This document shows positions 16,569 to 25,522 of a stretch of 64,000 bases of DNA, piece by piece. The stretch is taken from assembly GCF_017874595.1 (NCBI RefSeq), contig NZ_JAGILA010000009.1:62001-126000 (forward strand), written 5' to 3'. Origin of the DNA: Sinorhizobium kostiense. GTDB taxonomy: Bacteria > Pseudomonadota > Alphaproteobacteria > Rhizobiales > Rhizobiaceae. The position numbers were made by a program, and so were the translations under genes. The notes beneath the pieces are model-generated. The model worked only from the letters and a program-made list of their open reading frames with translations, searched no databases and was not told the DNA's origin. How positions within the stretch are numbered: position 1 is the first letter of the stretch; each line of letters starts with the position of its first letter.

Positions 16569-18371
16569 ATGCTTGAAGAAAGTCCCGGCATCCGCATCGA
16601 CACCGCGCTTGCCAAGCTCGGCAAAGCCCTTGAACGGGGCGACATTGACGCAGCCGTCAACCTGTTCCAGGCCGATTGCTACTGGCGCGACCTCGTCGCC
16701 TTCACCTGGAACATCAGGACGTTGGAAGGACCGGACCAGATCCGCGACATGTTATCGAGCCAGCTGGCAGCCATCAAGCCGGCGCGCTTCCGCCAGGACG
16801 AGAAGGAACCGGCAAGCGCCAGCGACGGGTTGACCGAAGGCTGGTTCGAATTCGAAACCGAGGTGGCGCGCGGTTACGGTCACATTCGTCTGAAGAACGG
16901 TTTGATATGGACGCTCCTTACGACGATGACGGAGCTCAAAGGGCATGAAGAGCCGAAGGGCTTCAGGCGGCCGCTCGGCGCCGAGCACGGCCACGATCCC
17001 GACCGCAAGACGTGGAGGGAAAAGCGCGAAAGCGAGGCGGCGGAACTCGGCTACGAAACCCAGCCCTATGTCGTCATAGTCGGCGGCGGCCAGGGCGGCA
17101 TCGCGCTCGGTGCCCGCCTCCGGCAACTGAACGTACCGACGATCATCATCGAGAAGAACGAGCGACCGGGCGACAGCTGGCGCAAGCGTTACAAGTCGCT
17201 CTGCCTGCACGACCCGGTCTGGTACGACCACCTGCCCTATATCCCCTTCCCGGAAACCTGGCCGGTGTTTGCGCCGAAGGACAAGATAGGCGACTGGCTG
17301 GAGATGTACACCAAGGTGATGGAGCTCAACTATTGGACCTCGACCACCTGCAAGTCGGCGCAATACGACGAGGCGAAGAAGGAATGGAAAGTCGTCGTCG
17401 AGCGTAACGGCGAGGAGCTGGTCCTGCGGCCGAAACAACTTGTTCTGGCGACCGGCATGTCGGGCAAGCCGAACGTCCCGAAACTGAAGGGCCAGGATAT
17501 TTTCCGCGGCGAGCAGCAGCATTCCTCGCAGCATCCCGGTCCCGACGCCTATCGCGACAAGAAGGCGGTGGTCATCGGTTCCAACAATTCCGCGCACGAT
17601 ATTTGCGCGGCTCTCTGGGAAGGCGGTGCGGACGTAACGATGGTGCAGCGATCGTCGACCCACATCGTTCGGTCGGACACGCTGATGGAGATCGGGCTAG
17701 GCGACCTCTATTCCGAGCGGGCGGTTACTGCGGGCATGACGACGCGCAAGGCCGACCTGATCTTCGCATCGCTGCCCTACAGGATCATGCACGAGTTTCA
17801 GATCCCGCTCTACGAGAAGATGCGCGAGCGCGACGCGAAGTTCTATGCGGACCTGGAAAAGGCCGGCTTCATGCTCGACTGGGGCGCCGATGGCTCCGGC
17901 CTGTTCATGAAGTATCTGCGCCGCGGCTCCGGTTATTACATCGATGTCGGCGCCTGCGATCTCGTCATCGACGGCAGCATCAAGCTCAAATCCGGCTCCG
18001 ACGTCAGCCACCTGACCGAGGACGCGGTGGTCTTGAAGGACGGCACCGAACTTCCCGCCGATCTCGTTGTCTATGCCACCGGCTATGGTTCGATGAACGG
18101 CTGGGCCGCCGACCTTATCTCCAAGGAGGTCGCCGACAAGGTCGGCAAGGTCTGGGGGCTCGGTTCCGACACACCGAAGGACCCCGGTCCCTGGGAGGGC
18201 GAGCAGCGCAATATGTGGAAGCCGACGCAGCAGGAGGCGCTCTGGTTCCATGGTGGCAACCTGCACCAGTCGCGGCACTATTCGCAGTATCTTTCGCTGC
18301 AATTGAAGGCCCGCGCCGAAGGTATTTCGACCCCCGTATACGGCTTGCAGGAGCGTCACCATTTGTCTTAA
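16569..18371 (+). CDS. Flavin-containing monooxygenase with N-terminal NTF2-like domain
   Basis: The 600-residue protein has an N-terminal NTF2/SnoaL-like segment (1-150) fused to a class B flavoprotein monooxygenase. The FAD-binding Rossmann motif VVIVGGGQGGIALG is near residue 170 and the NADPH-binding motif VVIGSNNSAHD near 335. Between them FRGEQQHSSQHPG matches the FMO fingerprint (FxGxxxHS) better than that of Baeyer-Villiger enzymes. Near 500, VYATGYGSMNG is the conserved ATG-containing segment. AGGAGGAG precedes the ATG. Its place after the butanediol dehydrogenase gene under AcoR-type control suggests oxidation of a small ketone or a related compound, but the substrate is unknown. 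Confidence 0.85.
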   Translation: MLEESPGIRIDTALAKLGKALERGDIDAAVNLFQADCYWRDLVAFTWNIRTLEGPDQIRDMLSSQLAAIKPARFRQDEKEPASASDGLTEGWFEFETEVARGYGHIRLKNGLIWTLLTTMTELKGHEEPKGFRRPLGAEHGHDPDRKTWREKRESEAAELGYETQPYVVIVGGGQGGIALGARLRQLNVPTIIIEKNERPGDSWRKRYKSLCLHDPVWYDHLPYIPFPETWPVFAPKDKIGDWLEMYTKVMELNYWTSTTCKSAQYDEAKKEWKVVVERNGEELVLRPKQLVLATGMSGKPNVPKLKGQDIFRGEQQHSSQHPGPDAYRDKKAVVIGSNNSAHDICAALWEGGADVTMVQRSSTHIVRSDTLMEIGLGDLYSERAVTAGMTTRKADLIFASLPYRIMHEFQIPLYEKMRERDAKFYADLEKAGFMLDWGADGSGLFMKYLRRGSGYYIDVGACDLVIDGSIKLKSGSDVSHLTEDAVVLKDGTELPADLVVYATGYGSMNGWAADLISKEVADKVGKVWGLGSDTPKDPGPWEGEQRNMWKPTQQEALWFHGGNLHQSRHYSQYLSLQLKARAEGISTPVYGLQERHHLS

Positions 18372-18378
18372 TCGGGAA

Positions 18379-18408
18379 ACGCCAGCCGGCCATACCGTCG
18401 GCTGGCGT
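18379..18408. terminator. Hairpin after the monooxygenase gene
   Basis: ACGCCAGCCG pairs with CGGCTGGCGT around a ten-base loop immediately after the stop codon. It is followed only by a broken T tract (ACTTTCGTTCTT), so termination is likely but may be partial. Confidence 0.65.
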
Positions 18409-18781
18409 GCCACTTTCGTTCTTAAACCAAAATTCAATCGCCCTTGGTGGTGGACACGGCAGGATCCGGACGTGAACCGATTTCAATGGGGTCGGCAGTT
18501 TCGATTCTTTTCAAAACGAGGGATCCGCAGTCTGGCAAAGAAAAAGTGTTAAGGTCGGGTTTGCGCGATAACCGCGACCGGCGATCGCGAGCCGGGATGC
18601 CATTCCGGCCGACACCGTTCGCGCCGACGAGGGCGCTGGCTGAAACGTTATAGCCACCCGCCGACCCCGCTTCGATGCTGAAGGGGAGACCGGCGGCAGG
18701 AGATCTTATCGGCGTTGATCCGATGGACGAGCGCAAAGCAGGGCGGAGATCAAAGCCGTCCTAATAGCCCCCAGCCCGAGT
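18409..18781. other. Intergenic region between convergent units
   Basis: These 373 bases lie between the monooxygenase terminator and the stop of a leftward SDR gene. I see no supported gene or RNA in them. Confidence 0.5.
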
Positions 18782-19651
18782 TCAGGCAAGATCACCACCA
18801 TCGATCCCGATGACGTGGCCGCTGATGTACGAACTTGCGTCGCTGGCGAGAAAGACCACCAGAGAAGCCACTTCCTCCGGCGTACCGACGCGGCGCATCG
18901 GGTAGGGGGCAACGAGCTGTTCCGTCGTCACTTTCCAGTCGCGCCGCACTCGCTCCAGCATTGGCGTCTCGATGGGTCCGGGTGCGATGGCGTTGATGCG
19001 CACCTGCCGGCCATACTCCTGAGCGGCGGCGCGAGTCATGTGGATGACAGCGGCCTTGGAAGCTCCGTAGGCGACGATATTCGGGAAGGCGTGCCGGCCA
19101 CCGATCGAGGCTGTATTGATCATGGCGCCTCGTGATTGCACGAGATGCGGCAGTTCGTATTTCATCGCGACGAACACGCCGCGTAAGTTGGTGGCGATCT
19201 GGTCGTCGAAACCGGCAATGTCCGTGTCGGCGATTGGTGTCGGCGGCAGGTCGATGCCGGCATTGTTGAAGGCGATGTCGAGGCGGCCATAACGCCCGAC
19301 GGCCTCGGCCACGAAACGCTCGACTTGAAGCGCATCACGCACGTCCGATTTGATGTAGGCAACGTCCCCGCCCGTGGCGCGCAGGCGGCTCTCTACCTCG
19401 CGCCCGAGCGCTTCCCGCCGACCATTGAACGCGACCTTGGCACCGGCCCGAGCAAGGGCGCCGGCAGTCACCGCGCCAATTCCGGACGTGCCGCCGGTCA
19501 CGATTGCGACCTTGCCCTCGAGAATACGAGGGTTTTGCGCCATCGCGGGTGCCGCCGTGAAGGCGCCGCCGGCCGCTGCGCCAGTCGCGAGCATGCCGGC
19601 GACAAGGTGCCTGCGCGGAATCATCATGTCGGGTGTGATCTCGTCGGTCAT
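18782..19651 (-). CDS. SDR-family oxidoreductase with Tat-like leader
   Basis: This 289-residue short-chain dehydrogenase has the cofactor motif VTGGTSGIGAVTAG near residue 57, the NNAG motif and the catalytic YGASK. The first 40 residues form an apparent Tat signal: RRHLVAGM, a hydrophobic stretch, and an AMA-Q cleavage site before NPRILEGK. Export is unusual for an NAD(P)-dependent enzyme, so the protein may be exported or only carry the remains of a leader. The start at 19651 is preceded by GGAAAGGAG. A longer open frame extends to 20785 but runs through the LysR gene on the other strand and is not real. The divergent LysR gene probably regulates it. Confidence 0.85.
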   Translation of the reverse strand: MTDEITPDMMIPRRHLVAGMLATGAAAGGAFTAAPAMAQNPRILEGKVAIVTGGTSGIGAVTAGALARAGAKVAFNGRREALGREVESRLRATGGDVAYIKSDVRDALQVERFVAEAVGRYGRLDIAFNNAGIDLPPTPIADTDIAGFDDQIATNLRGVFVAMKYELPHLVQSRGAMINTASIGGRHAFPNIVAYGASKAAVIHMTRAAAQEYGRQVRINAIAPGPIETPMLERVRRDWKVTTEQLVAPYPMRRVGTPEEVASLVVFLASDASSYISGHVIGIDGGDLA

Positions 19652-19759
19652 TGCTCGTCTCCTTTCCTCTGCTATGGATAAGAAGGCTAGTCGAGAGTAT
19701 TCGCCGGAAAAATGCGTGTCTGCTTTCAGGATTTTTAAGTCTGAGTTTATAATCGCCAC

Positions 19760-20668
19760 ATGAGCCTGCGATCGGATCCATTCTCTGGCCTTTCGGCCTT
19801 CCTCGCCGTGGCGGAGGCGGGCGGCTTCACCGCGGCGGCAGCGCGGCTGGATGTCTCGTCGGCTGCCGTGAGCCAGGCCGTGAAGGCTCTCGAAGAGAGG
19901 CTTGGCACGCCCTTGTTCATTCGCACGACACGGCGCGTCGGGCTGACCGAGGCGGGTGCGGCCCTGCTGGCGCGCGTCAATCCCGCTGCGGCCGAGATCA
20001 TCGCTGCCGTCGAGCAGGCCGCGGCAACGGACGAGCCCTCGGGATTGCTGCGCCTTACCGTGCCGCGCATGGCGGTGCCGCTTGTCATCGAACCGGTCAT
20101 CCCCGCTCTGAGACACGCTCATCCGCGAATCGCGATTGAGATCGCGGTCGAGGATGCAACGGTCGACTTGCCCGGGCGCGGCTTCGATGCCGGCATCCGC
20201 ATCGGCGAATATATCGAACGCGACATGGTCGCGGTGCGTCTTACGCGCGACATCGCCTGGTCGGTCGTGGCGAGCCCGACTTATCTCGCCGCGCGCGGGA
20301 CGCCGCAGACACCGCAGGAGCTGACGACTCACGAGGCGATCCGCTACCGTTTTCCGCGGTCGGGCGCCCTCTACCGGTGGGAGTTCGAGCGGGACGGCCG
20401 CGCCTTCTCCGTCGATCCGCCCGGCAGCTTGATCGTAAACGATGGTGCGCTGCTCGTTTCCTGGGCGCGCGCCGGTCTCGGCCTCGCCTATGTCGCCGAC
20501 ATCGCAGTTGAGGCTGAATTGCGCCACGGGCAACTCGTTCGCGTTCTCGAAGCGTTCCTGCCGACGACGCCCGGCCTCCTTCTTTACTTCCCGCAGCGCG
20601 CACAGATCCAGCCAAAGCTGCGCGCCTTTATCGATGTAGCCAAACAGGTGCTGCAGTCGATTCGATGA
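19760..20668 (+). CDS. LysR-family transcriptional regulator
   Basis: The 302-residue protein has an N-terminal winged HTH (residues 3-62: LSAFLAVAEAGGFTAAAARL, then SSAAVSQAVKALEERLG) and a C-terminal periplasmic-binding-like effector domain. It is divergent from the SDR gene with about 108 bases between the starts, the usual layout for a LysR regulator and its target. The effector is not evident. The C-terminal PQRAQIQPKLRAFIDVAK is typical of the CrgA/DsdC-like subgroup. Confidence 0.9.
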   Translation: MSLRSDPFSGLSAFLAVAEAGGFTAAAARLDVSSAAVSQAVKALEERLGTPLFIRTTRRVGLTEAGAALLARVNPAAAEIIAAVEQAAATDEPSGLLRLTVPRMAVPLVIEPVIPALRHAHPRIAIEIAVEDATVDLPGRGFDAGIRIGEYIERDMVAVRLTRDIAWSVVASPTYLAARGTPQTPQELTTHEAIRYRFPRSGALYRWEFERDGRAFSVDPPGSLIVNDGALLVSWARAGLGLAYVADIAVEAELRHGQLVRVLEAFLPTTPGLLLYFPQRAQIQPKLRAFIDVAKQVLQSIR

Positions 20669-20988
20669 GCAGAAGCAGACGGCTACGAAGAGACAATGCT
20701 TGTGCACCGGCGGAATGGTAGCGACCAGGGCCATGTCTGCCTGAGGCGCACTCTGCAGGAGATGAGTGGAACAGTACGGTGCCACGACCGTTGATCGAGC
20801 GATCTTGCGTCCTGGCTAGAAGGTGTGGGGCGTTGACTGATTTCCGGATTGGCCTTGGGGTTCGCCTGAACAACGAGGATCGGACCGCCGGCCGCAATGA
20901 CATCTTTGATCTTGACCGACCGCTGCCACCGACTCAACGGGGCAAGTTGCCTGCGCCCGCAATTCAGCAGAAGTCGCATCAAGGCTCG
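20669..20988. other. Intergenic region between LysR and amidohydrolase genes
   Basis: This is a 320-base gap between convergent genes. No gene, clear terminator or repeat was identified. Confidence 0.45.
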
Positions 20989-22254
20989 TCAACTGCTTTC
21001 CGCCGATGCGATCGCACGCATTGCTTCCAAAGTCGAGGCAAGCAACATTTGCGCGCCGGTGGCTGCGTCGGCCGGCTCGACATATTCCGCCTCGTTGTGG
21101 CTGAGGCCGTCGCGGCAAGGCACGAAGATCATTGCGGCCGGCGCCACGCGGTTGACGAACAAGGCATCATGAAACGCGCCCGAAATCATGCGCTTGACCG
21201 GAAGCCGCAGCGTCGCCGCAGCCCGGCCGAGGCAGTCGAGGAGGTCTTGCGAGAACGTGGCTGACGGCATCTCGAAGAACCGGCGGAACACGGCGTCGCA
21301 ACCGTGAGCCCCAGCGGCGGTCTTGCAGGTGCTGCGGACTTTCGCTTCAAGCGCATCGATGACCGAAGGTTCCGGGTGCCGTAGGTCGACCGTGAGTATG
21401 ACTGAGCCAGGGATCGCGTTTACCGATCCGGGCTCCACCGCAAAACGGCCGACAGTGAATCGAGCCCGTTCGTCCCCCGGCATGATGCTCTTGAACAGAA
21501 TGTCGAGCGCCGCGACCGCAGCCGCCATCGGGTCGCGGCGAAAGCCGAGTACTGTCGTCCCGGCATGCGCCGCCTGGCCGGTGATCGTGATCTCGAGCCA
21601 CCGTGTCCCCTGGACGCCATGAACGATGCCGATGGGTATGCCTTCCCGTTCCAGCGAAGGACCCTGTTCGATATGCAGCTCGAGATAGCCCGATATCCGG
21701 AAGCCGAGCGGCCGCATCTCGGCCTCCGGCAGTGCGTCGAGCGTGCCCTTGAGCTCGGCAGCAAAGAGTGCTCCGTCCCTGCCGCGAAGATCCGACCAAG
21801 CCCCCGGTATCGCGCCTGCCGCGAAGGCCATGGAGCCCATGGTACCGGGAGCGAACCGGCTGCCTTCCTCATTGGTCCATGCCACGACTTCGAGGGGGAG
21901 ATCGGTCTCAAGGCCCGCATCCTCCAGGCTCTCGATGACCTCGAAGGCGCTCAAAGTGCCGAGCGCCCCGTCGAAGCGGCCGCCCGTCGGCTGGCTGTCG
22001 AGATGGCTGCCGATGACGAAGGGCGGCCGGTCGGCGAGGCGGCCCTCGCGACGGATGAAGAGGTTTGCCATCGGATCCTGAAACACGCGAAAGCCGCGGG
22101 CCCGTGCGAGTTCGGCGAGCAGGCGACGCGACTGCCTGTCCTCCTCCGACAGAGCCTGACGGTCGACGCCCCCGGCGGGCGTCCCGCCGATCCGGGCGAA
22201 GTCGTCAAGCCGCTGCAGGAGGCGCTGAGCGTTGGTCGTGACCTCTAATGTCAT
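20989..22254 (-). CDS. M20-family Zn-dependent amidohydrolase (AllC/N-carbamoyl-amino-acid hydrolase type)
   Basis: The 421-residue enzyme carries the binuclear-metal motifs of the allantoate amidohydrolase and L-carbamoylase group: GSHLDSQPTGGRFDG, NEEGSRF, YLELHIEQGP, and near the C-terminus FVPCRDGLSHNEAE. These enzymes hydrolyse N-carbamoyl, ureido or N-formyl amide bonds in the cytoplasm. The ATG overlaps the stop of the TenA-like gene (ATGA, 22251-22254), so it is translationally coupled as the third gene of a leftward unit. With a TenA neighbour a role in pyrimidine or thiamine-fragment salvage is possible, but the substrate is unknown. Confidence 0.85.
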   Translation of the reverse strand: MTLEVTTNAQRLLQRLDDFARIGGTPAGGVDRQALSEEDRQSRRLLAELARARGFRVFQDPMANLFIRREGRLADRPPFVIGSHLDSQPTGGRFDGALGTLSAFEVIESLEDAGLETDLPLEVVAWTNEEGSRFAPGTMGSMAFAAGAIPGAWSDLRGRDGALFAAELKGTLDALPEAEMRPLGFRISGYLELHIEQGPSLEREGIPIGIVHGVQGTRWLEITITGQAAHAGTTVLGFRRDPMAAAVAALDILFKSIMPGDERARFTVGRFAVEPGSVNAIPGSVILTVDLRHPEPSVIDALEAKVRSTCKTAAGAHGCDAVFRRFFEMPSATFSQDLLDCLGRAAATLRLPVKRMISGAFHDALFVNRVAPAAMIFVPCRDGLSHNEAEYVEPADAATGAQMLLASTLEAMRAIASAESS

Positions 22255-22919
22255 GCGGAATCCCCCGGCCTTGCTTCATAGGGCGCGTCGTGGAAGGCAA
22301 TCTCGAGCCGCTGCACGCGGCCGAAGATGCCGCTGAGCCGTGCACGCTGCCCGGCACTCAATGTGGCACCAGCCTTGTCGAGTTCGCCTTTTAGCCAGCT
22401 GGCCTGAGCCGCGAACTCATCATCCGCATGCATGGCGACCCACTCCTCGAGCAGCGGGTTGCCGGTCACGCAGCCTGCCGCCGCTTTCGACCAGGTCCAG
22501 TACATCCATTCGGCCGCGAACATGCCTGCGATGATGTCGAGGAATGCGCCCTCGCGCGCGATTTCCAGCATGCCGTTTCGGAATGCCTCGCCCCCGGGAC
22601 GGTTAAGATCATGGCCCGCAGGGTCGATGCCGCGCTCGGCAAAGGTCTTCTCGAAATAGGCGATCTGCCGGTTGGCGAGCGCATCGAGCACAGCAATGAG
22701 CCAGCGTTTCTGATCAATCGTCTCGGCTTTCGCCACTCCATAGGAGAAGATCGCAATGGCGGTGTCGACGAATGCGCCTTCGAAGACGAGATAGCGATCG
22801 AAGACTTCGCCGCCCAATCGGTTTGTCTTGATATCCTCCACGAAGCGATGGTTCACCATGGCCTGGTATACGGCCGCGTTTTCGTCGAGCATCTGCTCGG
22901 AAAGGGTCGCCGACGACAC
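22251..22919 (-). CDS. TenA-like protein (thiaminase II/aminopyrimidine aminohydrolase family)
   Basis: This 222-residue helical protein matches the TenA/heme-oxygenase-like fold, with FDRYLVFEGAFVDTAIAIFSYG and later AAEWMYWTWS. In classical TenA the latter segment holds the catalytic cysteine (a PC-W-Y context); here it reads MFAAEWMYW, so the cysteine seems absent, as in TenA_E-type proteins. The family hydrolyses aminopyrimidine breakdown products of thiamine, but Cys-less members may differ. The gene sits between the BtpA-like and M20 genes, four bases after the former and overlapping the latter. Confidence 0.8.
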   Translation of the reverse strand: MSSATLSEQMLDENAAVYQAMVNHRFVEDIKTNRLGGEVFDRYLVFEGAFVDTAIAIFSYGVAKAETIDQKRWLIAVLDALANRQIAYFEKTFAERGIDPAGHDLNRPGGEAFRNGMLEIAREGAFLDIIAGMFAAEWMYWTWSKAAAGCVTGNPLLEEWVAMHADDEFAAQASWLKGELDKAGATLSAGQRARLSGIFGRVQRLEIAFHDAPYEARPGDSA

Positions 22920-22923
22920 CGCT

Positions 22924-23766
22924 TCACGCCTCCAGGATGGCGGCCGCCGCGGCGCGCAAGGTCCGCACGCGACTGATATCGACCGGGTTCCACCACACCC
23001 CGCCCTGCTTCAGCGAGGAGGCGACGATCACGCCGTTGGTGCGCTTCAGGATTTCGACGACATTATCCTTCGTCACGCCGGAGCCGACGAGAAGCGGCAA
23101 GTGGGTCGCCGAACCGATTTCCTCGATCTCGTCAAGCGTGGCGGCATTGCCCGTGCGTTGTCCGGTGGCGATGACCACATCGGCGTCGAAGAAGGCCAGA
23201 TCGCGCGTCAGCTCCCCGATCGGGCGGTCGGCGACGATCGCGTGGCTGCCGTGCTTCACATGACTGTCGGCGAAGACCCTGACATGCTCGGCGCGCAGCA
23301 GTGACCGGTAACGCATCGCCTCGGCCGCGCGCCCTTCCATGAAGCCTTCATTGGCGACATAGGCGTTTGCCCACTGATTGACGCGAATGAATTTCGCGCC
23401 GCCCGCCATAGCGATCGCGAAGGCGGGGATAGGGGCATTGGCGAGCACGTTGATGCCGAGCGGAACGCCGACGGCGCGGGCGATGCGATCCGTGACCACG
23501 GCCATGAAGGCTGCGGTCTCGTGGCCGATGTCCTCGGGCTTCGAGAAGGGGATGTCTCCGTGGTTCTCGATGATCAGGCCATGCATGCCGCCTTCGACCA
23601 GCGCCTCGGCGTCGCGCATGCAGGCATCGTAGATCCCCGCCATTCCGGCACCGCGATACCGCGGCGCCCCCGGAAAGGCCGGGCAATGGATCATGCCGAT
23701 CAGAACCTTGTCAGTCCCGAAAATTTCCCTTATGGCGCTTGATGATTTGTCGGAGATTTCCTGCAT
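22924..23766 (-). CDS. BtpA/SgcQ-family TIM-barrel protein
   Basis: The 280-residue protein fits the BtpA family throughout, with LIGMIHCPAFPGAP near the N-terminus, GLIIENHGDIPF, GVPLGINVLAN and LPLLVGSGVTKDNV. The family adopts a TIM-barrel-like fold. SgcQ in E. coli lies in a sugar uptake operon and BtpA was linked to photosystem I, but the biochemical activity is unknown to me. It begins a three-gene leftward unit with TenA-like and M20 genes and is divergent from the PfkB gene. Confidence 0.85.
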   Translation of the reverse strand: MQEISDKSSSAIREIFGTDKVLIGMIHCPAFPGAPRYRGAGMAGIYDACMRDAEALVEGGMHGLIIENHGDIPFSKPEDIGHETAAFMAVVTDRIARAVGVPLGINVLANAPIPAFAIAMAGGAKFIRVNQWANAYVANEGFMEGRAAEAMRYRSLLRAEHVRVFADSHVKHGSHAIVADRPIGELTRDLAFFDADVVIATGQRTGNAATLDEIEEIGSATHLPLLVGSGVTKDNVVEILKRTNGVIVASSLKQGGVWWNPVDISRVRTLRAAAAAILEA

Positions 23767-23790
23767 TTCCTGCCTCTCAAAGGTTTGTTC

Positions 23791-24690
23791 ATGCGCGCTT
23801 ACGTCATCGGCAATGTCACTATCGACGAGACCATTGCCGTATCCGAAATGCCGGCCGCCGGAGCGTCCATATTGGGCCGCCAGCAGTCCCGCGATCTCGG
23901 CGGCAAAGGGGCGAACCAGGCGGTGGTCATGGCGCGCTGCGGACTGCCGACGACGCTCGTCGCCGCGATCGGCGAAGGCTTCCGTGCCGTGAGCATCCGT
24001 GAGGCGCTGGGACAGGAGCCCGTCATCAGCCGTTTCGTGCCGCTTGCCGGCCGATCGAGCGATTTCTCGATCGTCCTGACCACATCGGACGGAGAGAATC
24101 TGAACGTCACCACGACCGATGCCGCCGAGAATCTTGGGCTTGCCGATGCCGTCGCCCCGCTTGCCGAGGCCGCTCCCGGCGACCTGGCGGTACTGCAGGG
24201 CAATCTAACTGACGAGACGACCCGCGGCGTTCTGCAACAGGCCCGCGCCCGCGGCATGGTCACCGCCTTCAATCCGTCGCCGCTGCGCCCGTTTTTCGCC
24301 AACCTCTGGCCGCTCATCGACTTCGCCTTTCTCAACGAGGGAGAAGCTCTGGTGCTTACCGGAACGGGCGGCGAAGAAGCCGCCCGTAGGCTGATTTCAA
24401 GCGGCGTCCGAGCGGTCGCCCTCACCCTCGGCGGCAATGGCGCGATGCTGGCGACCGGTGCCGGCATCATCCAGGTTCCCGCCGCTCCCTGCACCGTCGT
24501 CGACACCACGGGCGCCGGCGACACCTTCATGGCCGTCGCGCTCGCTTCTGCGGCGCTGCGCCGTACCGAACTCGACCGAACCGCCATCGAACAGGCGGCG
24601 CGGGCTGCCGCCATTACCGTCAGCCGCCCGGGAACACGTTCGGCCTTCCCGACCGGCGACGAGCTCGCGGCGATATTCGCCGCAGGCTGA
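23791..24690 (+). CDS. PfkB-family carbohydrate kinase, ribokinase-like
   Basis: This 299-residue kinase shows the two PfkB signatures: DLGGKGANQAVVMARCG near residues 36-52 and VVDTTGAGDTFMA near 235, which includes the catalytic Asp. Sequence and size are close to ribokinase, which phosphorylates ribose or a similar sugar with ATP. ATG 23791 follows AAAGG at 23779-23783; an in-frame TTG at 23785 would add two residues. It is the only rightward gene inside a cluster of leftward genes, convergent with the amidotransferase-like gene and divergent from the BtpA-like gene. It probably phosphorylates the sugar released from the imported compound. Confidence 0.87.
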   Translation: MRAYVIGNVTIDETIAVSEMPAAGASILGRQQSRDLGGKGANQAVVMARCGLPTTLVAAIGEGFRAVSIREALGQEPVISRFVPLAGRSSDFSIVLTTSDGENLNVTTTDAAENLGLADAVAPLAEAAPGDLAVLQGNLTDETTRGVLQQARARGMVTAFNPSPLRPFFANLWPLIDFAFLNEGEALVLTGTGGEEAARRLISSGVRAVALTLGGNGAMLATGAGIIQVPAAPCTVVDTTGAGDTFMAVALASAALRRTELDRTAIEQAARAAAITVSRPGTRSAFPTGDELAAIFAAG

Positions 24691-24715
24691 CGAGCGTGAC
24701 GGGAACGCCTCGATT

Positions 24716-25483
24716 TCAGCGCGCGCCTTCCGTCATCCAGCCGAGAATATTCTTCCATAGCCGGCCGTAGCCCTCCCATTCGCAGAAGGCCGGCGACAGC
24801 CAGTGCGGGCCGATATCGGAGGTCCAGGCGGCGGAGCGACCCTTGCCGTAGCTGCCGAGAATAAGCAGCGGATGTCCGCCCTGGTCTTCTGGAAGACGGG
24901 CGATCACGTCGGCACCATTCTTGACTTCGACCTCGTTCACGCCGAGCAGCGGCGGCCATTGGCCGGAAAGCCCCGCCATGACCGGGTGATCCGGCTTGAC
25001 GACATCGGCAACCGCGCCCTCGGGGATCTCGACGCGATCGTCATAGGGCAGGCAGGTGACCGGCAGCGTGTCCTCGACGGGCGTCCGCCGCCAGCGTGCC
25101 TTGCCGTCGATGCCTTGGAAGGAGAAATAGCCGCCGATCATCAGGAGCCCGCCGCCCTTCTCCACCCAGGCCTTGATGAGCTTCAGGCGGTTAGGCACGG
25201 TGCGTGAGTGAAGCCAGACGTCCGGCGGCAGGAGAAGCGAGTTCGCGCCGATGTCCGACAGGATGATCGCGTCGAAGGCGTCAAGCCCCGCCATGTCGTA
25301 GGGGAACTTGTCCACGGCCTCGTGCGCGGTCATGTAGGTCAGTTCGAATTCGCTGCCGGCGAGCGCCTTGACGAGCGGCTCCGCACCGAGGTGGAAGGTC
25401 ACGCTGCCGAACTGGTCGAAGCCCTTGTAGTGGGTGGCGGAGCTGACCCAGCTTTCGCCTACGAGAAGTACTTTCTTTGTCAT
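24716..25483 (-). CDS. Putative glutamine amidotransferase-like protein (GATase1-like, PF07090 type)
   Basis: The 255-residue protein matches uncharacterised GATase1-like proteins: KKVLLVGESWVSSATHYKGFD at the N-terminus, DAIILSDIGANSLLLPPD and WVEKGGGLLMIGGYFSFQG in the centre, and GKGRSAAWTSDIGPHW at the end. A classical GATase nucleophile elbow with Cys is not seen, so glutaminase activity is doubtful. Such proteins accompany sugar catabolic operons and may act as ThuA-like enzymes. The gene is last in the leftward LacI-ABC operon, 40 bases after the phosphotriesterase-like gene. Confidence 0.75.
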   Translation of the reverse strand: MTKKVLLVGESWVSSATHYKGFDQFGSVTFHLGAEPLVKALAGSEFELTYMTAHEAVDKFPYDMAGLDAFDAIILSDIGANSLLLPPDVWLHSRTVPNRLKLIKAWVEKGGGLLMIGGYFSFQGIDGKARWRRTPVEDTLPVTCLPYDDRVEIPEGAVADVVKPDHPVMAGLSGQWPPLLGVNEVEVKNGADVIARLPEDQGGHPLLILGSYGKGRSAAWTSDIGPHWLSPAFCEWEGYGRLWKNILGWMTEGAR

Positions 25484-25522
25484 CGTCTATCCGTCTGTCT
25501 TGAATTTCGTTTAGGGCGATAA

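Noticed and set aside
18782..20785. A 667-residue leftward open frame
   Set aside because: Only its 3' part (18782-19651) is a real SDR gene; the rest is antisense to the LysR gene and matches no family.
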